The notes under the pieces: generated by a model
What the model was told of the DNA's origin: nothing
Database searches by the model: none
What the model saw: the letters and a program-made list of their open reading frames with translations, nothing else
Made by a program: the position numbers and the translations under genes
Assembly: GCA_963383645.1 (NCBI GenBank)
Contig: OY726564.1
Location: 110,196,540 to 110,260,539 of the forward strand
Length of the DNA stretch: 64,000 bases
Source of the DNA: Muscardinus avellanarius
Taxonomy: Eukaryota; Chordata; Mammalia; Rodentia; Gliridae
Reading direction: 5' to 3'
Part shown: one piece after another, positions 45,401-55,200 of the stretch
Position numbering within the stretch: position 1 is the first letter of the stretch
Layout of the letters: every line of letters begins with the position of its first letter

Positions 45401-45810
45401 ATGCTCCGATCCCGGCCTCGGAGGCCCCAGCACTGGTCATGCCTCACGGCAGGCTCCGCTGCCGGCCTCGTTGGCCCCAGCACCGGCCTAACCCCTCGGC
45501 AAGCTCTTATCCTGGCCTCGGAGGCCCCAGTACCGGCCTTGCCTCACGGCAGGCTCCGATGCCGGCCTCGCTGGCCCCAGCACCGGCCTAACCCCTCGGC
45601 AGGCTCTTATCCTGGCCTCGAGGCCCCAGTACCGGCCTTGCCTCAAGGCAGGCTCCGATGCCGGCCTCGCTGGCCCCAGCATCGGTCTAACCCCTCTGCA
45701 GGTTCCAATCCCGGCCACGGAGGCCTCAGTAGTGGCCTTGCCTCACAGCAAGCTCCGATGTCGGCCACTGGCCCCGGCGCCCGCCTAACCCCTCAGCAGG
45801 TTCCGATCAC
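42491..45810. repeat. GC-rich 100-bp tandem array (VNTR) of paired 50-bp halves
   Basis: About 33 units of 100 bp; for example GCCCCAGCAC recurs at 42781, 42881 and 42981. Each unit is two related 50-bp halves: half A (GGCCTCGCTGGCCCCAGCAC ... CTAACCCCTCGGCAGG) and half B (GGCCTCGGAGGCCCCAGTAC ... TTGCCTCACGGCAGG). The outer copies are more diverged (42491-42780 and 45690-45810), the centre is homogeneous. Unit length is not a multiple of three and CCTAACC supplies a stop in one frame per unit, so the 80-200 codon frames here are by-products. CpG sites (about eight per unit) are mostly intact, which indicates recent expansion or lack of germline methylation decay. Confidence 0.97.
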
Positions 45811-46307
45811 TGTCTCTGTGGTTATTATTTCAAAGGTTCCAGTTGTAGTGTATCAGATCTCTGCCTCCCCCGAATATTGGCCACTGGCATTGCCACTGCC
45901 TCCACCGTTTCAAATCCTTCCCAGGCTCTTTTTCCACTCTGAATGTTGTCCAGTGTTCCTAAGCATGCGTGATGGTAGCATTCGACATTTGGTGTAATTT
46001 CTCCAAAAAAATATAAAGTTGGTAAGATCCGGTTTCTGCTTCTCCTGAATACAAGTCTCCACCACCATCGCGAAGAACTCTTTCAACACCGCATTTCTCC
46101 TTGGTCTCCGCTAAACTCTCTCCTTATATGTGATGTCTGAGATTCTTAACAATATAGAGAAATAGCAGTCCTCTTTCACGGAGAATTTTTCCATAAGTTC
46201 CAGTGCATTTAGATAAGTTTTGTCTGCATCTCCAGTGTCCTGGCATCCATAACGGCTTTCTTACCACCTCTCCGATATTTTTCTTTATCTTTTTCTGTTC
46301 TGGGCCC
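45811..46307 (-). other. Single-copy spacer of the composite element
   Basis: Non-repetitive, CpG-poor sequence between the two arrays. On the minus strand one frame (46260 down to 45910, 117 codons) has a single in-frame TAG (46111-46113) and reads protein-like: 49 codons before it including TYLNALELMEKFSVKEDCYF, then 67 after it including EFFAMVVETCIQEKQKPDLT. I do not recognise the product. It might be a captured fragment of a host exon, as known in some SVA subgroups, or chance. Confidence 0.4.
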
Positions 46308-47101
46308 GGTTTCTCCAGGGGTCTGGCGTGCTACTCGCAGTTCGGCCGGGACCCAGAGTCCCGCAATCCGGGCCCCAGCTGGTGTGCCCTGTGCTCGACC
46401 CCCGCCCAGAACCCAGCGTCTTACTGGGCCTGGTTTCTCCAGGGGTCTGGCGTGCTACGCGCAGTTCGGCCCGGGGCTCAGGGTCCCGCGACCCAGGCCC
46501 CGGCTTTTGTGCGCCGCGCCTGACCCCTGCCCAGAACCCAGCGTCTTACTGGGCCTGGTTTCTCCAGGGGTCTGGCGTGCTACTCGCAGTTCGGCCTGGG
46601 GCCCAGAGTCCCGCGACCCGGGCCCCATCTGGCGTGCCCAGCCCGCGACCCCAGCCCGGAACCCAGCGTCTTACTGGGTCTGGTTTCTCCAGGGGTCTGG
46701 CGTGCTATGCACAGTTCGGCCTGGGGCCCAGAGTCCCGCGACCCGGGCCCCATCTGGCGTGCCCAGCCCGCGACCCCCGCCCAGAACCCAGCGTCTTACT
46801 GGGTCCGGTTTCTCCAGGGGCCTGGCGTGCTACGCGCAGTTCGGCCGGGGCCCAGAGTCCCGCGACCCGGGCCCCATTAGGCGTGCCCCGCCCGCGACCC
46901 CCGCCCAGAACCCAGCGTCTTACTGGGCCTGGTTTCTCCAGGGGTCTGGCGTGCTACGCGCAGTTCGGCCCGGGGCTCAGGGTCCCGCGACCCAGGCCCC
47001 GGCTTTTGTGCGCCGCGCGCGACCCCTGCCCAGAACCCAGCGTCTTACTGGGCCTGGTTTCTCCAGGGGTCTGGCGTGCTACTCGCAGTTCGGCCTGGGG
47101 C
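46308..47101. repeat. CpG-rich 125-bp tandem array
   Basis: GGTTTCTCCAGGGG recurs at 46308, 46432, 46557, 46682, 46807, 46931 and 47056, so the period is 124-125 bp and there are about 6.4 copies. About eleven CpG sites per monomer are retained. On the minus strand, the array is at the 5' end of the composite and starts part-way through a monomer, as in rodent L1 promoters made of tandem monomers. Long overlapping frames (265 and 267 codons) occur because each shift of 125 bp changes frame and stops are rare in the GC-rich unit. Confidence 0.95.
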
Positions 47102-47115
47102 CAGGGTTTATTCTT

Positions 47116-48189
47116 ACGTTGGTAGGAAGTGAACAATTCATGATTTCACAGTCTACTGTGTCATGGAACCACAATACGTCACATTAGAAGAAACTCAGAG
47201 CTTCTCAAGAGTCACAGCTGGCTGGTATGTCACGAAATTGATTTATTAGGTGACCAACATTGGAAACAAAAGAAATAGAATGGAAGAAAACAGATGCGAT
47301 GAGAAGGGATTATAATAGAAACAACTGGCTCACAAGAGGAGACATCTTCTATTATGTGCTATAAATGTGTCTGAAATCGGTTCAGGTTTTCCAGCATTCT
47401 CCCCTTCCATCTTCAGTTTTCTTAACTGCAATACCCACTCCAGCCACTGAGCCAAGTGGTTATAGCGAAATTATGCAAATGGAAATCCCTTAGTGCACAT
47501 TTGAGAAATTGCTCACAATTACGTTCTCTAGCACACTACTGCCATTATTATATGAGAAGCGTCTGAGCTGCACGAGCATCAATTCTGTACGGCTCTTTAA
47601 CATTAAAAACAGCCATTGTACCACCCCCACCTCACCCCACACATGCTCCTGAGAAGCCACTGAAGCTCTGGGGACTGGGAGCAACAGCCTTGACCCGTCA
47701 GCTTCAGAAGAGAGGGACTTCTAGCCGGGGAGCACCTTCATGCTGCAGGGAAGGCAACAGTTATGTCAGACCTTGGAGTCTCACAGGCTACAATCCCAGC
47801 TTAGCCTTGGCATTCACTAGAAAACTTGACGTGTGTTCTCTGAGCTTTATCATTATGACCATGACCACCTTTTTCTTAGCAACAACTATTATTGTTTTAT
47901 ATTATGCAAACATAGATTTTAAAAAATGTTCTTTGCTTTTACTAGAAAACCTGCAGTGCCCCTGGGAAAAACAGGAACCCTGTCCCAACTAGGAAGGAGC
48001 AGAGAGAGAGGAGGAGCGTTCTAGGCCAGGTCTTCAGCTTGTCAGCACACCTCTGTGAGGCTCAGGGAGACCGCCGCTGGTCTCTGCACCCCATGCCCTG
48101 GGGGCACCACGGACTCTGCTCCCTTGTTTTAGAGACATTTGTCATTTGCAAAACCTGACATCTCCCTGTTTGCTACTCACCCATTGGAC
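47116..48189. other. Mostly unique non-coding stretch
   Basis: Right flank of the composite. A candidate conserved block lies at 47340-47620 (octamer-like TTATGCAAATGGAAATC, ATTACGTTCTCTAGCACACT). No gene recognised. Confidence 0.35.
47340..47620. promoter_or_regulatory. Candidate conserved non-coding block
   Basis: Repeat-free. Contains GCGAAATTATGCAAATGGAA, an octamer (ATGCAAAT) core, and CATTATTATATGAGAAGCGT. Function is not demonstrated. Confidence 0.2.
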
Positions 48190-48350
48190 TCGCTGGCACT
48201 GTGACCCAGGGTTCTCTGTCTGGCATTTAGCAGGAGACTGCTCCCCATTTCCAGTTCTGACCCCTTTTCATGTGACCCTTGCTAAGCCATCCATCTCTCT
48301 GAGCCTTACACTCCTCCTTCAATAAAAATCAAATGAAAACAGGCAGAAAA
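48190..48350 (-). mobile_element. MIR fragment, antisense
   Basis: GTTCTGACCCCTTTTCATGT, GACCCTTGCTAAGCCATCCA and TCTCTCTGAGCCTTACACTC match the reverse complement of MIR (gtgtgaccttgggcaagtca ... cctctctgagcctcagtttc). Confidence 0.55.
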
Positions 48351-50929
48351 TCCCACATCAAAGTATGGTAAGTAAAACTTTGGCAATGTTTGCATTTCTC
48401 AAAACAGAATTGTGTTAATTAGGGTGAAAAATCACCACTAGTGTTTTTAAGTAACTAAAAATAAAATACCGTTCTTTTTGTGGTCTTTACTGTGTACATC
48501 TAAAAATCAATAATCTTCCTTTTGCTCAAGTGTATCTCTCATCAGTTCAGATAACTTTGTTTAACATTCATTAAATCACCTTTCTGAATCTTTTTCAACT
48601 TACCTTTTCTCCTTAGCTTTCTATCGTTTTACCCACTCTTGCTTATTCTGTGCAGTAGCTACATTCGACTTCTACATTTCCCAAACATGTCACTTAAAAC
48701 TCTATGCTTTTATCCTCCTCCCTTCTCTAACTCTGTACTTACGTTCAAGTCCAGCACAGATTGCCCTCTGCTTGTGATAGCAGCTCCCAACTTTCACTAA
48801 GCCAACTAATTTTTTCCATATCAAGACTCCCATAGTATCTAATGCTCAGTGATAGTGCAGAACTTATCCCATAATATGTCATCACATTCTGTATCCTCCA
48901 CCAGACCATTAGACCTGGAAGGCAGGAACTATCTATCCATCAGTGTTTGAATCCTCAACCTTTCCCAGTGCCTGACCCTCAGCCAGCATATAGTAAATGT
49001 TCAGTGAAGGAACAAACTTATCTTGACTTCTCATGATCTACAGCCTTTGACAATATTTGAAAGAGAGACCCATACTTTCTCTTTGGGGCAGAAAAGCAGA
49101 GTAGTTGCTGTGGTAGGCTATAATGCATGGTAAGAAAAAACTATATTTAGGGTACTAAGAATGTTGGAGTGCAGGTATATTGTGGGGCTCCTAAAATTAT
49201 GGAGCAAGTGCAAAGGGGACAGTCAACTATCTTGGTTCCTTTGAAACTTTCTCATCAGAGTACAAGGCCACACTAGAGATCACTAAACTATAGTGGGCCA
49301 GCTGCTTCCTTATTCCTACACTGGCCTTTTCTTTCTTGAGCTCTGGTCACTTCAGACAAACATGAACCCTGGATGAGAGAGAGCCTTTCTGCAAACCTGG
49401 AGAAAGAGAAGATAAGCACATAGAAATATCAGAAGAAAATATATAAAAATACATAAACAAGGACAAAATTATGCCAAAAAGACAATAGATTGTCTGGATT
49501 ATGATTCTATCACTGTTTCACACAAATATAATCTAGGATGGGTCTTTTAATTGTTTAGGATTTGGGGTGCAACATAAATATACATCATAGTGAGATTCAA
49601 AGCAATGCTTTCACATATGCACATAGGTACGTAAAGGAGACACCATGTGTGTTTTAAGGCTTTGGAAACTCAAGAGACATTTTCCACCCAACTCCCCAGC
49701 TGTATCCCCAAAATACCTCCATTACTGAGCTGCCGGATAAATGAAATTCAATCATTAAAAGTCTACCATTCCTTTGAATCAATGCTTCCAGTTTTTATTA
49801 AATGAACATAGAAGGAATAATACATTGATCATATGATGAATTGGTTTATCAAACTGTTTGAGAAGTAAAAGATGGAGTAGATGAATCCCAAGACATCAGC
49901 CAAGAAAAGATTATCATTATAAGAATAAAACCAAAGAAGATAGACAGGACACCCTGAAAGTAATATAGCCCAAGTAGCCCTGTTCCAATAAAAAGGGCCC
50001 TCTTCTCTTGGAGTCTGGCCTAGATGGCATAAAACCAGGTTAAGGAAGAGGAATTCTTGTCTGAAGTTGTTTCACAAATTCATTTAAATCAATTTGACGA
50101 ACACTTAATGAGTTTATACTACATACTAGGCCCTTTGATAGTAATCTGGAGATGATAAGCGTCACTTAGTGCCAACGACACAATGATCAATACAAACTGC
50201 AAAGTACAAAGAAGGCACCAATGGACCTGAGGCCAGTTTTTCAAGCCTTACATTTCTTGTCACTAAAAATAAAGCACTAAAAAGAGACACATATACCTAG
50301 ACTGCAAGGCAAATATGTCTAACACAATCTTGGTCTTCCATAGAGAAAGTAGACAGAAAGAATGATCAGTCAGAGAGCTTGCTCCCCCATCTGCAGTATC
50401 TGCCATGGGGCCCAAAAAAGTGTACAACCATTGAAGATTTCAGGCATTCACCTGCCAACTGTAATGTGTCACCAGCATCTCCTGAGGGTCAAGAGGATCA
50501 ATAGGATACCGTTTCCCAAGCATGTGACTTCTGAGTAAAAGCCACTCTCTATAAAGTATTCATAAAGAGCATTTGAATCCAGGCTCTGGAGACAGCAGCC
50601 CTTGGGATCCATCCATAGACATTAGAATCCCATCTATTAGAGTGGGGAGGGTGCTGAGACCAGTGTTGTTTGAACTCCAGTCCCAAACCATGTCTAGTCT
50701 TGAATTCAATTAACTTACCCAAAATATGCAGCTTTTTAATGATATAGAATAGAATATAACAGGATAAAAAATATCAGAATATATCACATGTAAGTAGTAA
50801 TCACTACATTTGTGAAACTCATAATTTTTTCATATTTGTGAGTGTGGAGGTTTGTATATGTGTGTGTGCACATATCACATATATACCTGCTGGGTCACTA
50901 CATAAAATGTGGGTAGTGGCCCCTAATTT
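48351..50929. other. Unique non-coding stretch
   Basis: No gene, RNA or repeat recognised over about 2.6 kb, and there is no long open frame. Confidence 0.45.
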
Positions 50930-51090
50930 GAAAATCACTGCCTTGAATAGCATATAGTCCAGATTCGTTGTAATGTTGAACACTGAGATTCAAAGAAGTC
51001 GAAATGTGTGTCCAGAGTCTTACAATTTGTTGGTAGTAGTAGAGTTAAAATAGAACCTGGAATTCCCATTTCAGTGTTTCCACACAAATC
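50930..51090 (+). mobile_element. MIR-like fragment, sense
   Basis: ACACTGAGATTCAAAGAAGT, GTGTGTCCAGAGTCTTACAA and AGAGTTAAAATAGAACCTGG parallel the MIR core (ctgaggcacagagaagttaa ... ggtcacacag ... gagccagaacctgg). Confidence 0.5.
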
Positions 51091-51284
51091 CTAGCACAAT
51101 ATACAGAGGGGGATGGGGATGGTAGAAGATGAAGTTGGAGAGAGAGAAGACAAAGAAGTTGAGCTCTGGATCTCCTTTTACCATTACATATTGTCCACTC
51201 TAGACTTTTTTTCCTGCCCTGAACAGCCATGTTCCATTCACAGAGGAGTAGAAATCATCAGTACTATTTAAAAGTTACTACTCT

Positions 51285-51480
51285 GGACCTTCCATCATGC
51301 TAGGTTTGTTACATCCCAACCCTATCTAAAGCGCATCATCTTATCCCAATTATTCAGGTGAGGAAACCAAATCTCAGAGGATTAAGTAAACAGCTCAAAG
51401 TCACAAAGTGACTCAGTAGCTGAGCTAAAACACACAATCTAATCAAATTTCAAAGTCACTCCTTTAATCTGTCTGCCGTA
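51285..51480 (+). mobile_element. MIR SINE, sense
   Basis: CTTATCCCAATTATTCAGGT, GAGGAAACCAAATCTCAGAG, GATTAAGTAAACAGCTCAAA and GTCACAAAGTGACTCAGTAG follow the MIR consensus closely. Confidence 0.8.
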
Positions 51481-52120
51481 GTCCCATTTACAGAAGCTCG
51501 CGTATTTTGACCATTTTTTCCTCTCTATATACCTCTAGGTTTAGACATTATATAAACCAGCATATATTTATGTATATTTAAGTCTCTATATCTAGATGTA
51601 TAGATAATGATAAAGAGATGTGAAAGCTCCAGCCCTCAATATACCCCCTACTTCAACTTGTGCATCATACGGTAACACTATGGTAAAGAAAACAGTGACT
51701 TAGGACCAGCTCTACTGTTCTCTTACGGTAAATAGCAGAGAAGACGCTTGAAAAAGTAAAGTGATTCTTGGAAACAAAGATGGTCCAGGCCTGTTTCCTT
51801 TCTGTACAACACACACAGCTAAAGAAAGAGTAGTACAGTATCAGACTGAAAAGGAAAAATAAAAACATGAAGCCGTCATATCTCCAAAGATTCTTTTGCT
51901 GCTAATTCTTAAAACAGAACTTTAAGCAGATCTTCCATTTTTCCTACTCACCTGCCTAAAGTTCCCAATAGGCTCCCCACATCAACCTCAGTGCTTCTGT
52001 GAAATCTAGAAGTAGACTCTTACATAATTGGGCATTTCATTTTGGAATCCTGAAGCTGCACATGGCAATTCTTTTTTTATTTCTTGCATATGGCAATTCT
52101 TAACCAACTACTCCCCCCTC
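51481..52120. other. Unique non-coding stretch
   Basis: Nothing recognisable. A short direct repeat (TGGCAATTCTT) occurs at 52064 and 52090. Confidence 0.4.
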
Positions 52121-52166
<46 letters not shown>

Positions 52167-52210
52167 CACATGCACACGCACACACACACGCACATGCACA
52201 CACACACGTG
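52121..52210. repeat. (CA)n microsatellite, interrupted
   Basis: A long CA run with GCACATGCACACGCACA interruptions in its right half. Confidence 0.97.
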
Positions 52211-53159
52211 TGCCTCTTTGTCCCCTTTATCATCTCTTCTGTGTTATTTACACGCATCTGACCCCTACTTGGTTCTGATCCTCTTTGAGAGCAAGAGGAG
52301 CCATATTTTATTTATTTTTGGCCTCAACTCCTACCCCCACCAAGTCGCAATAGAAGCCTTTGCACGTACTCACACTCAATAAATGCTTATTAAAGTCAAA
52401 ACAATGAACTCCTGGGAAAAGAACTCAGCCTAATCATCTCACCAGGCCTGGCTACTGGAGTGCAGAATAAGTCGTGTTTATTCTGTGACTATTGCCCCCA
52501 ACCCTGGCCACCCACTTGGCTATTTCTTCCTTGCTTCTTTATGTGCCCATGTGCTTTTGACCAAAACCAGTTACAGGGACTGGAAAAAAAAAATAATGAA
52601 AATGTAAAATAATAATAAATGCTTCCAGGAGAGTTAGCATTTCTAGGATTTCTCATAATTAGATTTCTAATCATGGTTCAGGACTTTTGCTTTGGAAATT
52701 CACCAGTTTGCTTCTAGTTAGACTCTGACTACCTGGTCATTGTGTAGGAGGTTAAATGAACTCCAGCAGAGATAATAACATGGCCGTCAGCTCTTCCAGG
52801 AATAAGACTGCACAGTGATAAGGCAGCCCTGGGACAGAGGTAGGGATACGGAAGCCACAGCACCTCTAGATGTTACTGGAGTCAGAGTCCTCTTCATAGG
52901 TAGTTAACTGATGTGTCTGCATTAACGACTCTTACAGAAACAGCCCTGCCTTCCATTAGTTTCTTCCAGTTTTTCACTCTAAAGTCTCCAACCCACTTTT
53001 CTTTGTCCAGTCCCTTCTCAAAAATGCATCACTCTTTGTATACAAGCCTCCAAGTCGAACATGTTCTTTGAATTTTCACTTCCTTTCTCTGAAGTTTCCA
53101 TGCACATAAAAAAGACTAACTTTAATAAGAACAACTTATCTTTTCTCCCATTAATCTAT
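52211..53159. other. Unique non-coding stretch
   Basis: Nothing recognisable. Confidence 0.4.
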
Positions 53160-53548
53160 TATCTGTCAATGTGTTAGCCGTCTTTTCTTCCTGTCTCTAT
53201 AACAAGAGATAATGAACTTAGAAGTAGAAAAGGTTTATTTTGCTCACAGTTTTGGAGTTTCCTGTCTATGATCTGTGGGTGGCTCATGTTGGTTTAGACC
53301 TGTGGCCGGGCAGCACACCACGGTGGAAGTATGTGGCAAAACAAAACCGTTCGCCTCACAGCTGAAAGCAAAAGAGAAAGAAAATGACCTGGGTCCTGCC
53401 ATCCCCGTCCCCCAGTGACCTAAACAGCTTCCAGTAGGCTCTATCTCTTAAGGTTCTACCACCTCCCAGTGGCACCTTCCTAGGGGCCAAGCACTTAACA
53501 CATGGGTCTTTATGGGACTTTGAAGACCCAGAATATAGCAGTTGAATC
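53160..53548 (-). repeat. Old interspersed repeat, probably LTR-derived
   Basis: TATAACAAGAGATAATGAAC, AGGTTTATTTTGCTCACAGT, TTTGGAGTTTCCTGTCTATG and CACGGTGGAAGTATGTGGCA resemble a common mammalian repeat in the orientation that ends near a polyadenylation-like region. Family uncertain. Confidence 0.4.
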
Positions 53549-53639
53549 CACAGATTCTCGCTCACTTACCTGAAGAGGGTAGAGGATAAATCTTTCCTCT
53601 ACCTATGTGCCAAGTATTAGGATTGCATGGATGAGTGAT

Positions 53640-54040
53640 ATAGACAAGAATTTCTGTTCTTTTAGAGTTTTCATTTATAAAATACCATTGGAGGGGGAAC
53701 ATACAATAAACAATAAGTGTATTTGATATTTCAGGGATAGTAAATACTATGGTGAAAAAAGAAGTGGTAAACAATTCTTTAAAAATACCTGATGTACAAC
53801 TATAAGAAAATGCTTCCCTGAGAAGGTTACATACCAATAAAGAGATGAAAGGGGGAGAAGATAAGCATGTGGTTTCTAGACACATGGTAGCAGGTACAAA
53901 CACCTGGAACCGTGCATGCCTGTAGACTTGAGAAACAGCCCAGAGGCCAGTGTGGCTGGGATGGAGTGAGGAGGAGATGAGATCAAAACGATGACACACA
54001 CCACGTGGGACCTTAAAGGTCATTAGATGTGAACAGAAGA
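53640..54040 (-). repeat. Possible ancient interspersed repeat
   Basis: CCAGAGGCCAGTGTGGCTGG, GATGGAGTGAGGAGGAGATG and ACCACGTGGGACCTTAAAGG are words of a frequent old mammalian repeat. A related continuation appears at 54870 and 55117 beyond the LTR. The strand assignment is arbitrary because the family is not named. Confidence 0.35.
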
Positions 54041-54079
54041 AATAGGTAGAAAGGAGATGTAAAGGGGGAGCAAAGGAAA

Positions 54080-54830
54080 TGTAACTTTATCATGGGAACC
54101 CATGCCAAAACTCCTCAGTAACCCTTCTCCTCAGTCAAGTCCATTAGACCCAAGTTTCTGAGAAATTCTCACATCTTTAATAATTTTGCTAAACTTTATT
54201 GACTATCCACAAAGAGGTATCTATTGATCAAAGAGGGACCACACAAAAGATTCAGAAAGGTGGCTGGACACCATACTGGAAACTCACTTAGAAAAACCTT
54301 GAACCCTTAATTATCCAACCTAGGGACAGTTAAACAGAAGAGATATCAGAGGACAGAGGACACAGGGATCACACAGATATCAGTTGGTCAGAGGACAGAG
54401 ATCACATAAAAGAATAATCTCTTTGGGCACTGCTATCCATTTCACCTGGAAATGATTTGAACAAAAGAGTAACATCCCTGTATAGTCTAAACAAAGATAT
54501 ACCTATTAAAATGATAGTGAAGATACCATCAGGATCCTTGGATGACCAAAATGCCCTAAATCATCTTGTGACTACCTGACTGCCTCACATAGCTCTTCCT
54601 TACCATCCCTCATAAAGGTTTCCTATAAAAGAAGAGCCACACCCCAAAAAGTGTAGCTCTCGTTCTGGAGATGGCTCACACTGGCCACTGAATGTGTGTT
54701 TCTTGCTTTCCTAAATAAATCTCTGTTTATGTGTCGTACTAGCTTATGCTGACATTCTTTTCCATCGCATAAGCCAAGGACCCCGGCAATCCTGAGTTGA
54801 GCTCTCCTCTGTCCCCCATTGGGAACTCCC
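54080..54830 (+). mobile_element. ERV1-type solo LTR, sense
   Basis: The right half has the layout of a gammaretrovirus-like LTR: a TATA box in TCCTATAAAAGAAGAGCCAC (54621-54640), the downstream text CCCAAAAAGTGTAGCTCTCG, TTCTGGAGATGGCTCACACT and GGCCACTGAATGTGTGTTTC, a polyadenylation signal AATAAA at 54714-54719, and a U5-like end (CATAAGCCAAGGACC). An internal direct duplication of a TCAGAGGACAGAG-type unit lies at 54347-54410. The start (TGTAACTTTATC) and end are estimated. No internal viral genes are seen. Confidence 0.65.
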
Positions 54831-54869
54831 CCAGACCCTGCACAGAATTAACCCTTCTCCCATGATAGA

Positions 54870-55200
54870 AGAACTTCTGGCTTTCACTCTGAGATGGAAG
54901 CCACTGGAACATTTTAAGCCAAGAACTAATACTGTCTTGTATTTTTTTATGCAGTACTAGAGATAGAACCCAAGGGCATTCTACCTCCAAGCTACACCAC
55001 CAGCCCTATTTTGTATTCTTTATTCTGAAACAGAGTCTCACTGAGTTTAAAAGGGCCTCACTAAGTAGCTGAGGCTGTCCATGAACTGCATAGGAGGATG
55101 GCTGCCTTGTATTTTTACCAAGACACTCTAGATGCTCTGAGACTGAGATCACAGTAGTGAATGGACAAAAGACTTCTAGTTTTCAGGTCAGCATGTAAGA
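54870..55200 (+). repeat. Old interspersed repeat split by a SINE
   Basis: TTTCACTCTGAGATGGAAGC, CACTGGAACATTTTAAGCCA and AGAACTAATACTGTCTTG are interrupted at 54936 and resume at 55106 with ACCAAGACACTCTAGATGCT. This is the same kind of ancient repeat as at 53640-54040. Confidence 0.4.
54936..55116 (-). mobile_element. B1-ID SINE, antisense, with 11-bp target-site duplication
   Basis: CTTGTATTTTT occurs at 54936-54946 and 55106-55116. The reverse-complement ID tail (ACTAGAGATAGAACCCAAGG ... AAGCTACACCACCAGCCC) and part of the B1 head (CACTAAGTAGCTGAGGCTGT) lie between. The B1 5' end is truncated. Confidence 0.88.

Larger units (their letters stand above)
42062..47115 (-). mobile_element. 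~5.0 kb composite, L1-mobilised retroelement (unnamed)
   Basis: Direct repeats bound the whole block: CAGGGATTATTCTT at 42062-42075 and CAGGGTTTATTCTT at 47102-47115, matching at 13 of 14 positions. Read on the minus strand, the order is a 125-bp CpG-rich monomer array (47101 to 46308), a single-copy spacer (46307 to 45811), a GC-rich 100-bp repeat array (45810 to about 42491), then an L1-type 3' end with a poly(A) tail touching the second direct repeat. The nick site implied on the plus strand is TTCTT/A, close to the L1 endonuclease preference TTTT/A. No frame encodes a reverse transcriptase, so it must have moved in trans. The layout parallels SVA and LAVA composites, but the parts differ. 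Alternative: an L1 whose ORFs were replaced by repeat expansion. Confidence 0.75.

Noticed and set aside
42880..45790. CCTAACCCC words in the array looked like telomeric CCCTAA repeats.
   Set aside because: The word occurs once per 100 bp and never in tandem, so it is not telomere-like sequence.
42816..45997. Overlapping open frames of 60-198 codons in the GC-rich 100-bp array, suggesting a repetitive Pro/Arg-rich protein.
   Set aside because: The unit is 100 bp and changes frame every copy, CCTAACC gives a stop in one frame per unit, and similar frames exist on both strands. They are by-products of the repeat.
42491..47101. CRISPR-like alternation of repeats and spacers.
   Set aside because: The arrays are contiguous tandem repeats without unique spacers, in a mammalian genome.
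46328..47187. Two long overlapping plus-strand frames (265 and 267 codons) in the 125-bp array.
   Set aside because: Both frames read the same DNA in shifted phases because 125 is not a multiple of three, and the element is transcribed, if at all, from the minus strand.
52061..52100. Short direct repeat TGGCAATTCTT as a target-site duplication.
   Set aside because: Only about 15 bases lie between the copies, with no mobile-element sequence.
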